This document shows, in pieces, positions 26,060 to 33,852 of a DNA stretch of 41,753 bases. The notes beneath the pieces were generated by a model, which had not been told where the DNA came from, searched no databases, and saw nothing but the letters and a program-made list of their open reading frames with translations. How positions within the stretch are numbered: position 1 is the stretch's first letter; each line of letters starts with the position of its first letter. The stretch lies in assembly GCA_002067235.1 (NCBI GenBank), contig MVQP01000017.1:1-41753 (forward strand), written 5' to 3'. Source of the stretch: Syntrophorhabdus sp. PtaB.Bin047. GTDB taxonomy: Bacteria > Desulfobacterota > Syntrophorhabdia > Syntrophorhabdales > Syntrophorhabdaceae. Position numbers and translations under genes: made by a program.

Positions 26060-26099
26060 TAATCTTACAGGGTCTGGAAACGGGGCGTCTTAATCTTAC
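26060..26099. repeat. Direct repeats TAATCTTAC near the prophage left end
   Basis: TAATCTTAC occurs at 26060-26068 and 26091-26099, 31 bp apart (three helical turns), each preceded by a CTTAA-like string. Spaced direct repeats near the terminus are what transposase end-binding sites of Mu-like phages look like. This assignment is inference. Confidence 0.4.
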
Positions 26100-26153
26100 T
26101 TTCAAAAGGGTTTTGATTTTAGTATTTCGGGCGATCGCAATATTGTCCGCACA

Positions 26154-26798
26154 CTATTTATTATCGATCTGGTTGAGCACTTCTGTTAATTTTGCCTTAT
26201 CGCTTAACGGATCGTTGAGACCATCTTGAATAATTATCTTTGCGAGATCTCTGTGTTTTGCCCTTCCCTTCTCAGTCTTGAGATTTTGCGCTTTTTCTAA
26301 GTGTGATCCGGCTATATTCAAATAAAGGGTTGTGTGGTATATGTTTCGCGTCTCCTCGATCACAGAGGCTATAAGAGCAGCCGTTTCTGGAGCGAGGAGT
26401 CCAGTATGTTCCTGTTGTGATTCTTGCCACCGATCCAATGCCAACTCCATGCGTGACTCGGCTATATCCCTTCTTTTGCTGGTCAGTGCAATATCCAAGG
26501 ACTCCCTAATTATTTGAAGATTTCTAATTAAAGGAGCCCAGCCGGGATATTTTCCGGCCAGCCACATATTAATCGCCTTCGCCTGTGTTGGCACCACTGG
26601 GTATCTGATGGTCTTGAGCGCCAAAGTCTGAAGCTCGACGTATCTGCGCGCCAGGAGAATACGCCTGACATAAATATAACCAGCAATTATACATAAAATT
26701 ATAAGGGTGAAGAATATGGGACCAACCGCTTCATATAGCCAGATAAAAGGAAAGATTACTGCCGCTGCTACTATTCCAAGTATCACAATGACGTGCAC
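26154..26798 (-). CDS. Lysogeny-operon membrane protein, unknown function
   Basis: The 214-residue protein has two close N-terminal membrane helices (VIVILGIVAAAVIFPFIWLY and PIFFTLIILCIIAGYIYV, about residues 3-46) followed by a basic turn and a helical cytoplasmic domain (about 50-214). I recognise no family. The start is GTG at 26798, with GGAGGGG 10 nt upstream. It is the last gene of the leftward repressor operon, so it should be made in the lysogen. Position and topology would suit a superinfection-exclusion or defence cargo, but nothing in the sequence proves it. Its base composition is AT-richer than the lytic genes. Confidence 0.75.
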   Translation of the reverse strand: MHVIVILGIVAAAVIFPFIWLYEAVGPIFFTLIILCIIAGYIYVRRILLARRYVELQTLALKTIRYPVVPTQAKAINMWLAGKYPGWAPLIRNLQIIRESLDIALTSKRRDIAESRMELALDRWQESQQEHTGLLAPETAALIASVIEETRNIYHTTLYLNIAGSHLEKAQNLKTEKGRAKHRDLAKIIIQDGLNDPLSDKAKLTEVLNQIDNK

Positions 26799-26868
26799 TG
26801 TCGCTTATCCCCTCCATCTGGCATATATCTTCCGCTCACACTATACCCCCACAGATCTTAGGCTTATA

Positions 26869-27033
26869 TTAAAATTGTCGGAGGCAACATTGGCACACAA
26901 GCACATCTCTACGGACCCGCTTTTTGCAATATGGGCATGTTTTTGCCGTAAAAGTAAGAATAATATTTTTAAATAACCATGCAAAAACCATTAAAACCGA
27001 TAAAATAATAACTATTAGTATTAGCCATTTCAT
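26869..27033 (-). CDS. Small membrane-anchored zinc-ribbon protein (54 aa)
   Basis: ATG at 27033-27031 has GAGGAGAGGTAG directly upstream; the frame ends at TAA 26871-26869. One hydrophobic N-terminal helix (about residues 3-28, starting MKWLILIVIILSV) is followed by a polar tail with CPYC (33-36) and CQCC (47-50), i.e. a one-helix anchor with a small cytoplasmic or periplasmic zinc finger. It lies 16 nt after the stop of the 59-residue gene and 70 nt before the 214-residue membrane protein, so it forms part of the lysogeny operon. I know no family for it. Confidence 0.7.
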   Translation of the reverse strand: MKWLILIVIILSVLMVFAWLFKNIILTFTAKTCPYCKKRVRRDVLVCQCCLRQF

Positions 27034-27049
27034 CTACCTCTCCTCCTCA

Positions 27050-27229
27050 CTAATGCGCCTGCAGGTAAAAACGGTTAATGTGCCATTCTATTAAATCGTG
27101 TAGCCAGAACAGACGCAGCGGATTTGTGTAGATGACGGCGATTCCGCGGCGGCGAATCCTGTCCCACTTCTCATAAATACTCTCCTCCTCGGCCCGGTCA
27201 TCACGGCCCCCATTAATCACTGTCATCAT
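27050..27229 (-). CDS. Small basic protein coupled to the repressor (59 aa)
   Basis: The start ATG (27229-27227) overlaps the repressor stop codon in an ATGA arrangement, so translation is coupled. The product begins MMTVINGGRDDRAEEES and continues with a basic/aromatic stretch (KWDRIRRRGIAVIYTNP, then RLFWLHDLIEWHINRFY). It has no transmembrane helix and no known motif that I recognise. Because it is made together with the repressor, it may modulate repression or belong to the lysogeny cargo. Confidence 0.65.
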   Translation of the reverse strand: MMTVINGGRDDRAEEESIYEKWDRIRRRGIAVIYTNPLRLFWLHDLIEWHINRFYLQAH

Positions 27230-27945
27230 TTCCCGCCCGCATGATGTTTTTCCCCCGGATGTTCGCTCGCCCCTGGTGTTCCCTGGGTTTTAAAGTCGGC
27301 GTCACGAGTTCTTAACACTTTTTTAATATCTTCAATGTCTGACTCCAATTTTGCAACTTTTTGACCGTCACGAACGGCTTGCTGAAACATAAGAGTGTTT
27401 TGTGTCAGCGCAAGCTTCATACCTTCGTTGTCAGAGGTTATAACCTCAAGAAAAGCTTCAAGAATTGCCTGGAGTTCAGGAAATTTATTGTGCACGAGTG
27501 CCAGCTTAGCTATTATTTTCCACTTTGGAACGTTTTTGTCAAAATTCTCGGAGCTTTCCGCCCCTAAAATCTCTCGCGCAAAATCCGCTTTGAATCCTTT
27601 AAGAGTCTTGTTTAACTCCTGCGGGCCATATGGGTTGTATGGACCATATGCGTGGGACTCCCGATATTCGTGCTGCTCAGTGGGCTTGGGCTTCGCGTCT
27701 ATAGCACGACCCCTGTCTTCGCCAGTTTTAATATGTTCTCCTTCGACTTGACCGGTGAGTAACCAATTCAACGACCAACCTTCCTGTTCACATAATGAAA
27801 TAATCAGGTTGTAGGGAATAGTAGATCGTTTTCGCCAATTTGAAACAGTAGTAGGCTTGACCTTAAGTAATTTTGCGAGAGCTGTGTCGTTCTTCAGCCC
27901 TTTATACTTAATAATCGTGTCCAAAATCTCATTAATAGTATGCAC
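27226..27945 (-). CDS. Phage CI-type repressor without peptidase domain
   Basis: The 239-residue protein has an N-terminal phage-CI-type helix-turn-helix (residues about 5-65: NDTALAKLLKVKPTTVSNWRKR, then LCEQEGWSLNWLLTG), a Pro/Tyr-rich linker, and a C-terminal alpha-helical region with a coiled coil (about 180-215). The S24 self-cleavage domain (Ala-Gly site, Ser/Lys dyad) of LexA/lambda-CI proteins is missing, so induction should not depend on RecA-stimulated autocleavage. The start is GTG at 27945, divergent from the Cro/Ner-like gene with a 68-bp shared control region. It corresponds in position to Mu c. Confidence 0.85.
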   Translation of the reverse strand: MHTINEILDTIIKYKGLKNDTALAKLLKVKPTTVSNWRKRSTIPYNLIISLCEQEGWSLNWLLTGQVEGEHIKTGEDRGRAIDAKPKPTEQHEYRESHAYGPYNPYGPQELNKTLKGFKADFAREILGAESSENFDKNVPKWKIIAKLALVHNKFPELQAILEAFLEVITSDNEGMKLALTQNTLMFQQAVRDGQKVAKLESDIEDIKKVLRTRDADFKTQGTPGASEHPGEKHHAGGK

Positions 27946-27962
27946 GGCGGCTTTTCACACTA

Positions 27963-28008
27963 TGTGGATTATTATCTTGACAAGATGTTACATACTGTGG
28001 ATATAATC
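27963..28008. promoter_or_regulatory. Early promoter and operator repeats
   Basis: On the plus strand TTGACA (27977-27982) and TATAAT (28002-28007, 19-nt spacing) form the presumed early lytic promoter. Direct repeats TGTGGATTATTATC (27964-27977) and TGTGGATATAATC (27996-28008), 32 bp apart, overlap its -35 and -10 boxes and are the likely operators for the repressor and the Cro/Ner-like protein. The -10 box ends 6 nt before the ATG at 28014, so the first early mRNA looks leaderless. Confidence 0.6.
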
Positions 28009-28013
28009 TATTC

Positions 28014-28268
28014 ATGATTAATAACACTAAGCTCGAAAAGCTAAAAAAAGAGAACAAGCCAGAATTCATCAAGGTGAGCCTAAAACTTAGCGGGTTCTTC
28101 ACCTTGGTCGCCTTCGCTGAGTACCTCGGCGTAACCCCGGAAATCATAAGCATGGTCATCCACGACAAATGCACCTCACGGCGCGTTCGCTCGGCTATCG
28201 CTGAGGCATGCGGTGTCCCATACGAAAATCTTTGGTGCGCAAAACCCAGCAAGCCTTCACGGAGGTAA
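28014..28268 (+). CDS. Cro/Ner-like small DNA-binding protein
   Basis: The 84-residue protein has a helix-turn-helix in the middle (FAEYLGVTPEIISMVIHD, about 34-51) and a basic tail. It is the first rightward gene opposite the repressor, the position of Mu ner or lambda cro. It probably turns down both early and repressor transcription. There is no Shine-Dalgarno sequence before the ATG, in agreement with a leaderless transcript from the TATAAT at 28002. The next small frame starts after 5 nt. Confidence 0.75.
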   Translation: MINNTKLEKLKKENKPEFIKVSLKLSGFFTLVAFAEYLGVTPEIISMVIHDKCTSRRVRSAIAEACGVPYENLWCAKPSKPSRR

Positions 28269-28273
28269 AAAGT

Positions 28274-28357
28274 ATGGACCAATACCCAGACGTAGACCAC
28301 AACCTGCCGGTTCTGAAGGCAAACATCCCCACAGGAGGCACTAATGACGCCAGATGA
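28274..28357 (+). CDS. Possible 27-aa early peptide
   Basis: ATG at 28274 has GGAGG 8 nt upstream, and the frame ends at TGA 28355-28357. The product (MDQYPDVDHNLPVLKAN..., 27 residues) has no known motif. The good ribosome-binding site and position directly after the Cro/Ner-like gene suggest it is translated. Function unknown. Confidence 0.4.
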   Translation: MDQYPDVDHNLPVLKANIPTGGTNDAR

Positions 28358-28412
28358 CCGGATACTCATTATTATGGGCATAACCGTCGGTGTGTGCCTG
28401 TGTGGTATCATT

Positions 28413-28982
28413 CTAACCATCTACTTTTTCAGCTCCGGCTTTCTCAATCCAAGCCCCTTCAACCGCCTCTGTACTCACCTGAAACATCTTAAGAATAGAA
28501 GACTCTATCGCCGATACCTGAAGGTCCTTTCGCATCGCGTTGATGGCCTCCAGGTACTTTTTCTCTACAGCGGCCACGGTCTCGGAGAACTGGTCAAGGG
28601 TCAATACTTTTTTCGGATCGGCCATATACTCGAAAAACGACTTCTGGCTCTCAAGCCAGAACTCCTGGATTTTTACGTTTACCGGCTCGGCGATGAAAAG
28701 TCCGCCGCCGGCAAGGTCGACGAGCTTCTTGGCCTCCTCTCCCAGGTCCTTTGGTATTGCATACGGGTCCAACTGTTTCAGGGAAGGCTTGCAGCGCCTC
28801 AGGCTGAACTCGGCGGATGCAAGGGCGGTTCTGTGGACGGCGACTGCCAGTTCCTTGTAAAAGGCCAGTTTATTCTCATAGACCGCCTCTTTGAATTTTT
28901 CCTCTCGGAGCTTCCAGTGGAGCCAGACAGTAGCTCCGCAGGCACAGAGGGTAAAGACCCCGGCAATGACGGCGCCGGTCAT
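28413..28982 (-). CDS. Membrane-anchored protein on the strand opposite the early operon
   Basis: The 189-residue protein has one N-terminal membrane helix (MTGAVIAGVFTLCACGATVW) and a long alpha-helical soluble domain. The frame extends to 29045, but ATG at 28982 has GGGAGGC about 5 nt upstream and places the helix at the N terminus. It runs against the early operon and resembles lysogeny-expressed cargo (moron) genes. A plus-strand frame (28344-29024) overlaps it entirely. I prefer the minus-strand reading because its product has a natural helical composition with charged heptads. Confidence 0.7.
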   Translation of the reverse strand: MTGAVIAGVFTLCACGATVWLHWKLREEKFKEAVYENKLAFYKELAVAVHRTALASAEFSLRRCKPSLKQLDPYAIPKDLGEEAKKLVDLAGGGLFIAEPVNVKIQEFWLESQKSFFEYMADPKKVLTLDQFSETVAAVEKKYLEAINAMRKDLQVSAIESSILKMFQVSTEAVEGAWIEKAGAEKVDG

Positions 28983-29020
28983 CAGAAGCCTCCCGCCAGG
29001 GCACGCGTCAGGAAGGACAA

Positions 29021-29101
29021 ATGAATCACGAAACCTATATGGCAATAATCAAGCACAGTTTGATTGTATCAAAACCATCAGGAGCATGCAATGTCAAATA
29101 G
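29021..29101 (+). CDS. Possible 26-aa leader peptide
   Basis: ATG at 29021 is preceded by AGGAAGG, and the frame ends at TAG 29099-29101, overlapping the start of the next gene by 11 nt. The product (MNHETYMAIIKHSLIVSK...) has no known motif. It may be a coupling leader for the 29091 gene. Confidence 0.35.
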   Translation: MNHETYMAIIKHSLIVSKPSGACNVK

Positions 29102-29537
29102 AAACAAAAAATTGCACACCGTGTTATCCGGCCAGGGCAACCTCTTTGACACCGAGATATCCGAGGGCGCCCTCGATCTGAGCCTGATATTCAGGGACTC
29201 CCTTACGAAAGCCCTCTCGGCCTGCAAAGACTCCAGGTACCAGGTGGCCGCCAAGATCTCCGAGCTCACCCGGCGCAATCTCTCAAAGGACATGCTCGAT
29301 AAATACACGAGCGCCAATCTGGATTACGGCTTCCGGGCCGAGGAGCTCACCGCCTTCTGCGCGGTTACAAGGAGTCTTGAACCCTTCCGGGCTCTCCTTA
29401 CCCCCCTCAGCTGCGACGTCGTCGATCCGGAAGATTCAAAACACCTCCGCCTGGCCAGACTCCTCCAGCAGCAGATGACCCTGACCACGGAGATAGCCCG
29501 GATAGAGAGTGAACTCGGCATCAAGCGCAAGTTATAG
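29091..29537 (+). CDS. Conserved Mu-like phage early protein, unknown function
   Basis: The 148-residue protein starts MSNRNKKLHTVLSGQGNLFD. A central helical region (RDSLTKALSACKDSRYQVAAKISELTRR..., written here in part) has a helix-turn-helix-like look, and the C terminus is a coiled coil (about 125-148). Proteins with the LSGQGNLFD opening occur in Mu-like prophages of anaerobes; I know no function. Its place before the transposase suggests a regulatory or replication role. Confidence 0.7.
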   Translation: MSNRNKKLHTVLSGQGNLFDTEISEGALDLSLIFRDSLTKALSACKDSRYQVAAKISELTRRNLSKDMLDKYTSANLDYGFRAEELTAFCAVTRSLEPFRALLTPLSCDVVDPEDSKHLRLARLLQQQMTLTTEIARIESELGIKRKL

Positions 29538-29546
29538 GAGACACAG

Positions 29547-29855
29547 ATGGCAGAGAACAGATACAGGATCAACTCCGTCTACACCGCATGCATGCTCATA
29601 AAAGAGATGGCGGCGAGCGCCGACCCCACGAACGTCGTTGAGGCCTCAAAGCTCCTTGGCATATCAACCGATGTGGCGTTCAGGACCTTCAAGACCCTCG
29701 AAGAGTGCGGATTCGTGACCGCCACACAGGGCGGTTACGTCCCGGGAGAGAACCTCGCACAAGCCTGGAAGACATATCGCCTTTACCAGAAACAGTCCAT
29801 CGAGCGGGCGAAAAAGGCCCTCAAGGATACGGCAATATCAGGAGAGGAGGATTAA
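29547..29855 (+). CDS. Winged-helix regulator (IclR N-terminal type)
   Basis: The 102-residue protein has a winged helix: YTACMLIKEMAASA, then EASKLLGISTDVAFRTFKTL (recognition helix about 45-57) and EECGFVTATQGGYVPG as the wing. There is no effector domain. It follows the previous gene by 9 nt and shares a TAATG junction with the next gene, so the three form an operon. It is probably an early-operon transcription factor. Confidence 0.75.
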   Translation: MAENRYRINSVYTACMLIKEMAASADPTNVVEASKLLGISTDVAFRTFKTLEECGFVTATQGGYVPGENLAQAWKTYRLYQKQSIERAKKALKDTAISGEED

Positions 29856-30748
29856 TGAACGGCAAACACCCGAACCCGGAAATGATCGACTTCGACGCGG
29901 AAAGCGACATCGACGCCAGAAATAACGAGGCGGTTGAGTTTAAGGTCCTCCAGATGAAGCTCCGCGACAAGGAGGATCTGGAGGAGAAGGAGGCGATCGC
30001 CTACACCTGCACAATGCTCGGCAGGATCCAGAGCGCCTCCTTCAATGAGAAACAGCAGCGCCTCATGAAGCTCATCTGGCTCAAGCAGGTCAAGGACGGA
30101 CGGATCTACAAGAAGATGCGCGGCCTCGACACCTGGGTGAAGTTCTGCGAAGCCTGCGGAGAATCGTGGCGGACGGTTGACAACAATCTGCAGGAATTAT
30201 CTGTCTTCGCCGACGACTTTTTAACCGAAACGGTTAAATTGGGCTGGACCCCATCTGAGGTTAAACGCCTGTCCAGAGCCGTTTTAGCAGAGAATCCAGA
30301 ATTAACCGAAATGGTTAATTCTGACGCCATCACCATCGACGGCAGGACCGTCCCTTTTGACGCCGACCACAAGGACGAGATCATGGAACTCGTCGCCGAC
30401 GTCCTCGATCGCACCCGCAAGGAGGCCAAAAAGGTCGGCCGGGAACTCGCCGAGGCGGAGAAGGAGCACGCGGCGGAGGTGAAGGACTACCGCAAACAGA
30501 TCAAGGACCTCAAGGCCCAGGTCATCGACCCGACCGTTCCCGAGCACTTCCAGGAGATATTCAGGGGGATCGAAGGCAAGGTAACGGAGATCGTGACCCT
30601 GGCGAGCCGCCTGGACTTCCAGAAGGCTTTCGCCGAGACCGACAACGAGCTCGTCGCCAAGCGCAATTTTCTCGTCGCCATCAACGTCATCGAGACGCAG
30701 TTCGTGAACGTCGTCAACGCCCTGAAAGACGCGATCATCGAGCGGTAG
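29855..30748 (+). CDS. Early protein with coiled coil, possibly partition/replication-related
   Basis: The 297-residue protein starts at ATG 29855 with GGAGAGGAGG upstream. The N-terminal half resembles phage proteins that assess host growth conditions or bind DNA (CTMLGRIQSASFNEKQQ, then TWVKFCEACGESWRTVDNNL); the middle is a long coiled coil (about 185-225: KKVGRELAEAEKEHAAEVKD). The sequence TVDNNLQELSVFADDF with the preceding helix may be a helix-turn-helix. I do not recognise a named family. It lies immediately before the transposase. Confidence 0.7.
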   Translation: MNGKHPNPEMIDFDAESDIDARNNEAVEFKVLQMKLRDKEDLEEKEAIAYTCTMLGRIQSASFNEKQQRLMKLIWLKQVKDGRIYKKMRGLDTWVKFCEACGESWRTVDNNLQELSVFADDFLTETVKLGWTPSEVKRLSRAVLAENPELTEMVNSDAITIDGRTVPFDADHKDEIMELVADVLDRTRKEAKKVGRELAEAEKEHAAEVKDYRKQIKDLKAQVIDPTVPEHFQEIFRGIEGKVTEIVTLASRLDFQKAFAETDNELVAKRNFLVAINVIETQFVNVVNALKDAIIER

Positions 30749-30760
30749 ATAATAGGACCC

Positions 30761-32398
30761 ATGAGGGAGATAGACAACATCATGCTGGCAAGCGCATACA
30801 ACGAATGGACGGCTGCCCCCCACAGCCAGAAGAGTTTCACGGCTCAAAAGTGGGCCGACACGCTTTCCATCTCCCTCATGACCCTCTATCGCAGGTTCAA
30901 GACCTTCGGCTTCAAGCCGGCGCAGCGCAAGGAGCGCGCCAGCAAGGGAATACCCCGGATACCGAACCTCGACCAATATGCCCGGTCCCTGTCCCACATG
31001 TACGCCTTCCTGCCCCGCGGGGCGAGAAAACCACCCCTGCGCCTGGTTGTCGAGAAGGCCCTCGTGAACGGCATCCTCCCGCCCGAGGCCTCCGAAATCC
31101 ATCCGGCGACCTTCGCGCGTGTCCTGCGCCAGATGCAGCTCCTCGACGAGGACGGCCGCGTGCTCCGCTTCGAGGCCCGCCGGCCCATGGAGCAGGTCCA
31201 GTACGATGTCTCCGGGTCGGAGTATCTCTACGTTCACCGCATTGAGAACGGGGAGCCCGTCCTGCGGATCCGCGGGACCAAGAAGTACAAGAACAAGGAC
31301 CGCTACGAGAACATGCGCCTGTGGTACCACGGCCTGGTCGATGACTGTTCGCGGTACTGGCTCGCGAAGGCCTTCGTCAGCGCCGGCGAGTCATCGGCCG
31401 ATGCCCTGACCTTCTCGAAGTGGGCCTTCTCGATGAAGTCCGACGAGCGGATCATCTTTCGCGGCCTTCCAGCAAGGATCTACATGGATAACGGTCCCCT
31501 GGCGCGGGCACAGGTCACGACGGAGTTCTTTAATCGCATCGGCGTCGAGATCAAGACCCACGAACCCGGCAGCCCCGAGGACACGGGCAAGATCGAGATC
31601 AAATGGAGACAACTCTGGACGAACTTCGAAAGCTTGGAATTCTTGATAGACCCCAACTGGGAATCCCGGGAATACACCCTCAGCGAGATCACCGAGCGGC
31701 TCATCAATTATACCGTGAGACTCAACCGTGCCATGCACCCCACAAGGGCGGCCACCAAGGAAGAGATCTGGCTCAGCATCATACAGGACGGCGGGGTTGT
31801 CGACATCGACGAGAGCGCCTTCGACACGGCCTTCAAGCGCAGCCGGAGGCACGTGGAGGCCGACGGCACCTTCAGCCTCGACAACACCACGTACTTCGTG
31901 AAGGGATTGTACAACTCGTGGGTGTATGTCTACGAGGGTATCGCTGGCGGACACATGATCGCTGAGGACATCCAGACACACCGGCGCTACGCAGTGACAC
32001 CCTACTCCATGCCGGGCCTCGACGAGATCAGGACCGACAACGCCCTTCCCGGGAAGACCGCCCGCAAAGAAGCCAGAGAATACAAGAAGACCTACAGGAT
32101 ACAGCCCTTCAAGGGCCTCTACGAGAAGGACGCCCAAGTGCGGGATGAGAATGTGAGCGTTTTCCCGGTGAGATCCCGTGAAGAGAGACAGGTTGAGAAC
32201 CCCCTGGATATAACCGCATACCCCTCCCTGGCCGAGGCCCGGGATGAGTTCTTTGAGATCGTCGGGTCATCTGTCTCCGGCGACGACTGGGGTGACATCT
32301 CGCGGCTTATCATCGAAAACGGCTTAAAGAGGCAATTCGTTGTCGATCTTGCCCTGGAAATCCGGGGCGAGATGGAGCGGCAGACACTATCCATATAA
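30761..32398 (+). CDS. Mu-like DDE transposase (MuA-type)
   Basis: The 545-residue recombinase integrates and replicates the phage by transposition. An N-terminal helix-turn-helix (KWADTLSISLMTLYRRFKTF, 30-49) is followed by an RNase-H-like rve core with catalytic Asp149 (QYDVSG), Asp243 (YMDNGP) and Glu279 (GKIEIKW), a D-x35-E spacing, then a Mu-type C-terminal beta barrel (about 340-430). It is shorter than Mu A (663 residues) and lacks the long N-terminal enhancer-binding part. The 5'-end is 12 nt after the previous gene, and the MuB-like gene follows after 13 nt. Confidence 0.93.
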   Translation: MREIDNIMLASAYNEWTAAPHSQKSFTAQKWADTLSISLMTLYRRFKTFGFKPAQRKERASKGIPRIPNLDQYARSLSHMYAFLPRGARKPPLRLVVEKALVNGILPPEASEIHPATFARVLRQMQLLDEDGRVLRFEARRPMEQVQYDVSGSEYLYVHRIENGEPVLRIRGTKKYKNKDRYENMRLWYHGLVDDCSRYWLAKAFVSAGESSADALTFSKWAFSMKSDERIIFRGLPARIYMDNGPLARAQVTTEFFNRIGVEIKTHEPGSPEDTGKIEIKWRQLWTNFESLEFLIDPNWESREYTLSEITERLINYTVRLNRAMHPTRAATKEEIWLSIIQDGGVVDIDESAFDTAFKRSRRHVEADGTFSLDNTTYFVKGLYNSWVYVYEGIAGGHMIAEDIQTHRRYAVTPYSMPGLDEIRTDNALPGKTARKEAREYKKTYRIQPFKGLYEKDAQVRDENVSVFPVRSREERQVENPLDITAYPSLAEARDEFFEIVGSSVSGDDWGDISRLIIENGLKRQFVVDLALEIRGEMERQTLSI

Positions 32399-32411
32399 GG
32401 AGGAGAAAATT

Positions 32412-33392
32412 ATGACTCGTTTGGAAGTCCTCGCGGATTACGGTTTCGCGAAAGACCCCTTCCCGGCCAGGTTCATGGAGACGGCCGATGTCCTGAGGGT
32501 GAGGAAGCTCCTAACCCTCGCAATCAGCTCAAAACGCATGGTGGCGATCGTCGCCGACCGCGGCGCCGGTAAGACGTGGGCAATCGAGCACGTCCTCAAG
32601 GGGATGTCGAACATCGCCCTGGTGCACACGGAGCGCTCATTCAAAGAAAAGATGACCATCGAGAACATCGAGCACGACATCATCCTCACCCTCTCCGACG
32701 AGCCCGTGAAGCGCGCGGCGAACACCCGCAAGCGCCAGCTGAGGAGGATCCTCGGGGAGGCGGCCCAGAGGAAGAACGTCGTCCTCCTTATCGAGGAGGC
32801 TCACCGGCTGCACGGCCAGACCCTGGCGAGCCTGAAGACCCTGCTTGAGATGGAGTGGGCGGGAACGCGGCCGCTCTTTACACCGGTCCTCGTCGGGCAA
32901 TACGATCCCATGCGCAAGCGTGGCGTCGACGAGGTCAGGCTGAGAAGCGATTCGGCGTATATGAAGGGATTGTCGACTGCAGAGGCGAGAGAATACGTGA
33001 ACAGCACGGTGGGCGAGCACTTCGATACAGCCGCGATCGATGCCCTGTCGCGGCTGCCAGCCGCAAGGAACTATCTCGATCTCCAGGAGGCGGTGATAAC
33101 CGTCATGGGGAAGGCTCTCGCCATGGGCCAGTCGAAGGTGACAGCCATCGAGGTCTTGGACTGCCACGGCGGAGGCATGAAGGAGATCCTCCGCTCCGCC
33201 GGCATGTCGGAGAACGACCTCTCCCGCGAGACCGGGATACCGCGCTCAACGCTGGCGCTCGTTATCAACGATTACCAGGGGACCATCAAGGACGAGACAT
33301 ACCGAAAGACCCGCCAGGCGATCACGACGGTCCTTAGAAAGAGGCTTGGCCAGGACGCGCAGGGCGCGGCAGCCGCGACGAGCGGCGCGTAA
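32412..33392 (+). CDS. MuB-like AAA+ ATPase, transposition target activator
   Basis: The 326-residue AAA+ protein has Walker A ADRGAGKT (about 48-55), Walker B VVLLIEEAH (about 118-126) and sensor residues around FTPVLVGQYD. A C-terminal DNA-binding helix-turn-helix is visible in RETGIPRSTLALVINDYQG (about 276-295). It should bind target DNA, stimulate the transposase and give target immunity, like Mu B. The frame opens at 32340, but ATG 32412 has AAGGAGGAG just upstream. Confidence 0.92.
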   Translation: MTRLEVLADYGFAKDPFPARFMETADVLRVRKLLTLAISSKRMVAIVADRGAGKTWAIEHVLKGMSNIALVHTERSFKEKMTIENIEHDIILTLSDEPVKRAANTRKRQLRRILGEAAQRKNVVLLIEEAHRLHGQTLASLKTLLEMEWAGTRPLFTPVLVGQYDPMRKRGVDEVRLRSDSAYMKGLSTAEAREYVNSTVGEHFDTAAIDALSRLPAARNYLDLQEAVITVMGKALAMGQSKVTAIEVLDCHGGGMKEILRSAGMSENDLSRETGIPRSTLALVINDYQGTIKDETYRKTRQAITTVLRKRLGQDAQGAAAATSGA

Positions 33393-33403
33393 GGAGGGGT
33401 GTC

Positions 33404-33649
33404 ATGACAAGAGCTAAGCAGCGTTTGATGGCGCATAAACAGCAAACCGCTACCTGCGGCTATCCCGTGAAAACCGGAAACCCGACCGGAAAGGCCACAA
33501 GATACCCCAACGGCGACGTGTGGTGCCAGCAATACAGTGACCGCATCGACCACGCGGTCTGCATTACCCGCGCCGTGAGACATCCAGAGATGTGCAAGGG
33601 CTGTCCGCTTAACCTGCAAGGAAGGAGAGAACCATGGGAAAGCTTTTGA
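33404..33649 (+). CDS. Small Cys-containing early protein
   Basis: The 81-residue protein has Cys at TCGYP, WCQQY, VCITR, and MCKGCPL; the last two could form a zinc site. AAGGAGG precedes the ATG. It overlaps the next gene by 16 nt. No family is recognised; it is one of several small Cys-rich proteins in this early block. Confidence 0.65.
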   Translation: MTRAKQRLMAHKQQTATCGYPVKTGNPTGKATRYPNGDVWCQQYSDRIDHAVCITRAVRHPEMCKGCPLNLQGRREPWESF

Positions 33650-33852
33650 GTCTCATTATCGGTAAAGAGGAAAAGCCCGTCCAGGCGATTCCCCTCGAAC
33701 ATGCGGCCCTGTGTATAAACTGCGAGACCGTGTTCGACATGACGGAACGCGCCTGCCCGGTCTGCTGCAGCGAGGTATACCTCAATGTCGGGATCGCCTT
33801 TGGTGATGAGGAGACAAGATCTCGGATCCGGCAACTGGCGGTGACAGCATGA
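33634..33852 (+). CDS. Small zinc-ribbon protein
   Basis: The 72-residue protein has a CINC (27-30) and CPVCC (41-45) arrangement consistent with a rubredoxin/zinc-ribbon knuckle. It begins MGKLLSLIIGKEEKP. GGAAGGAGAG lies upstream of the ATG. The stop overlaps the next start (ATGA). Function unknown; nucleic-acid or protein binding is plausible. Confidence 0.65.
   Translation: MGKLLSLIIGKEEKPVQAIPLEHAALCINCETVFDMTERACPVCCSEVYLNVGIAFGDEETRSRIRQLAVTA

Noticed and set aside
25880..26150. tRNA gene as integration site
   Set aside because: No cloverleaf is seen, and a transposing Mu-like phage does not need a tRNA attachment site.
28344..29024. 226-codon plus-strand frame in the early operon
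   Set aside because: Kept only as a finding: apart from its first 30 codons the product looks like an antisense translation of the minus-strand membrane protein.
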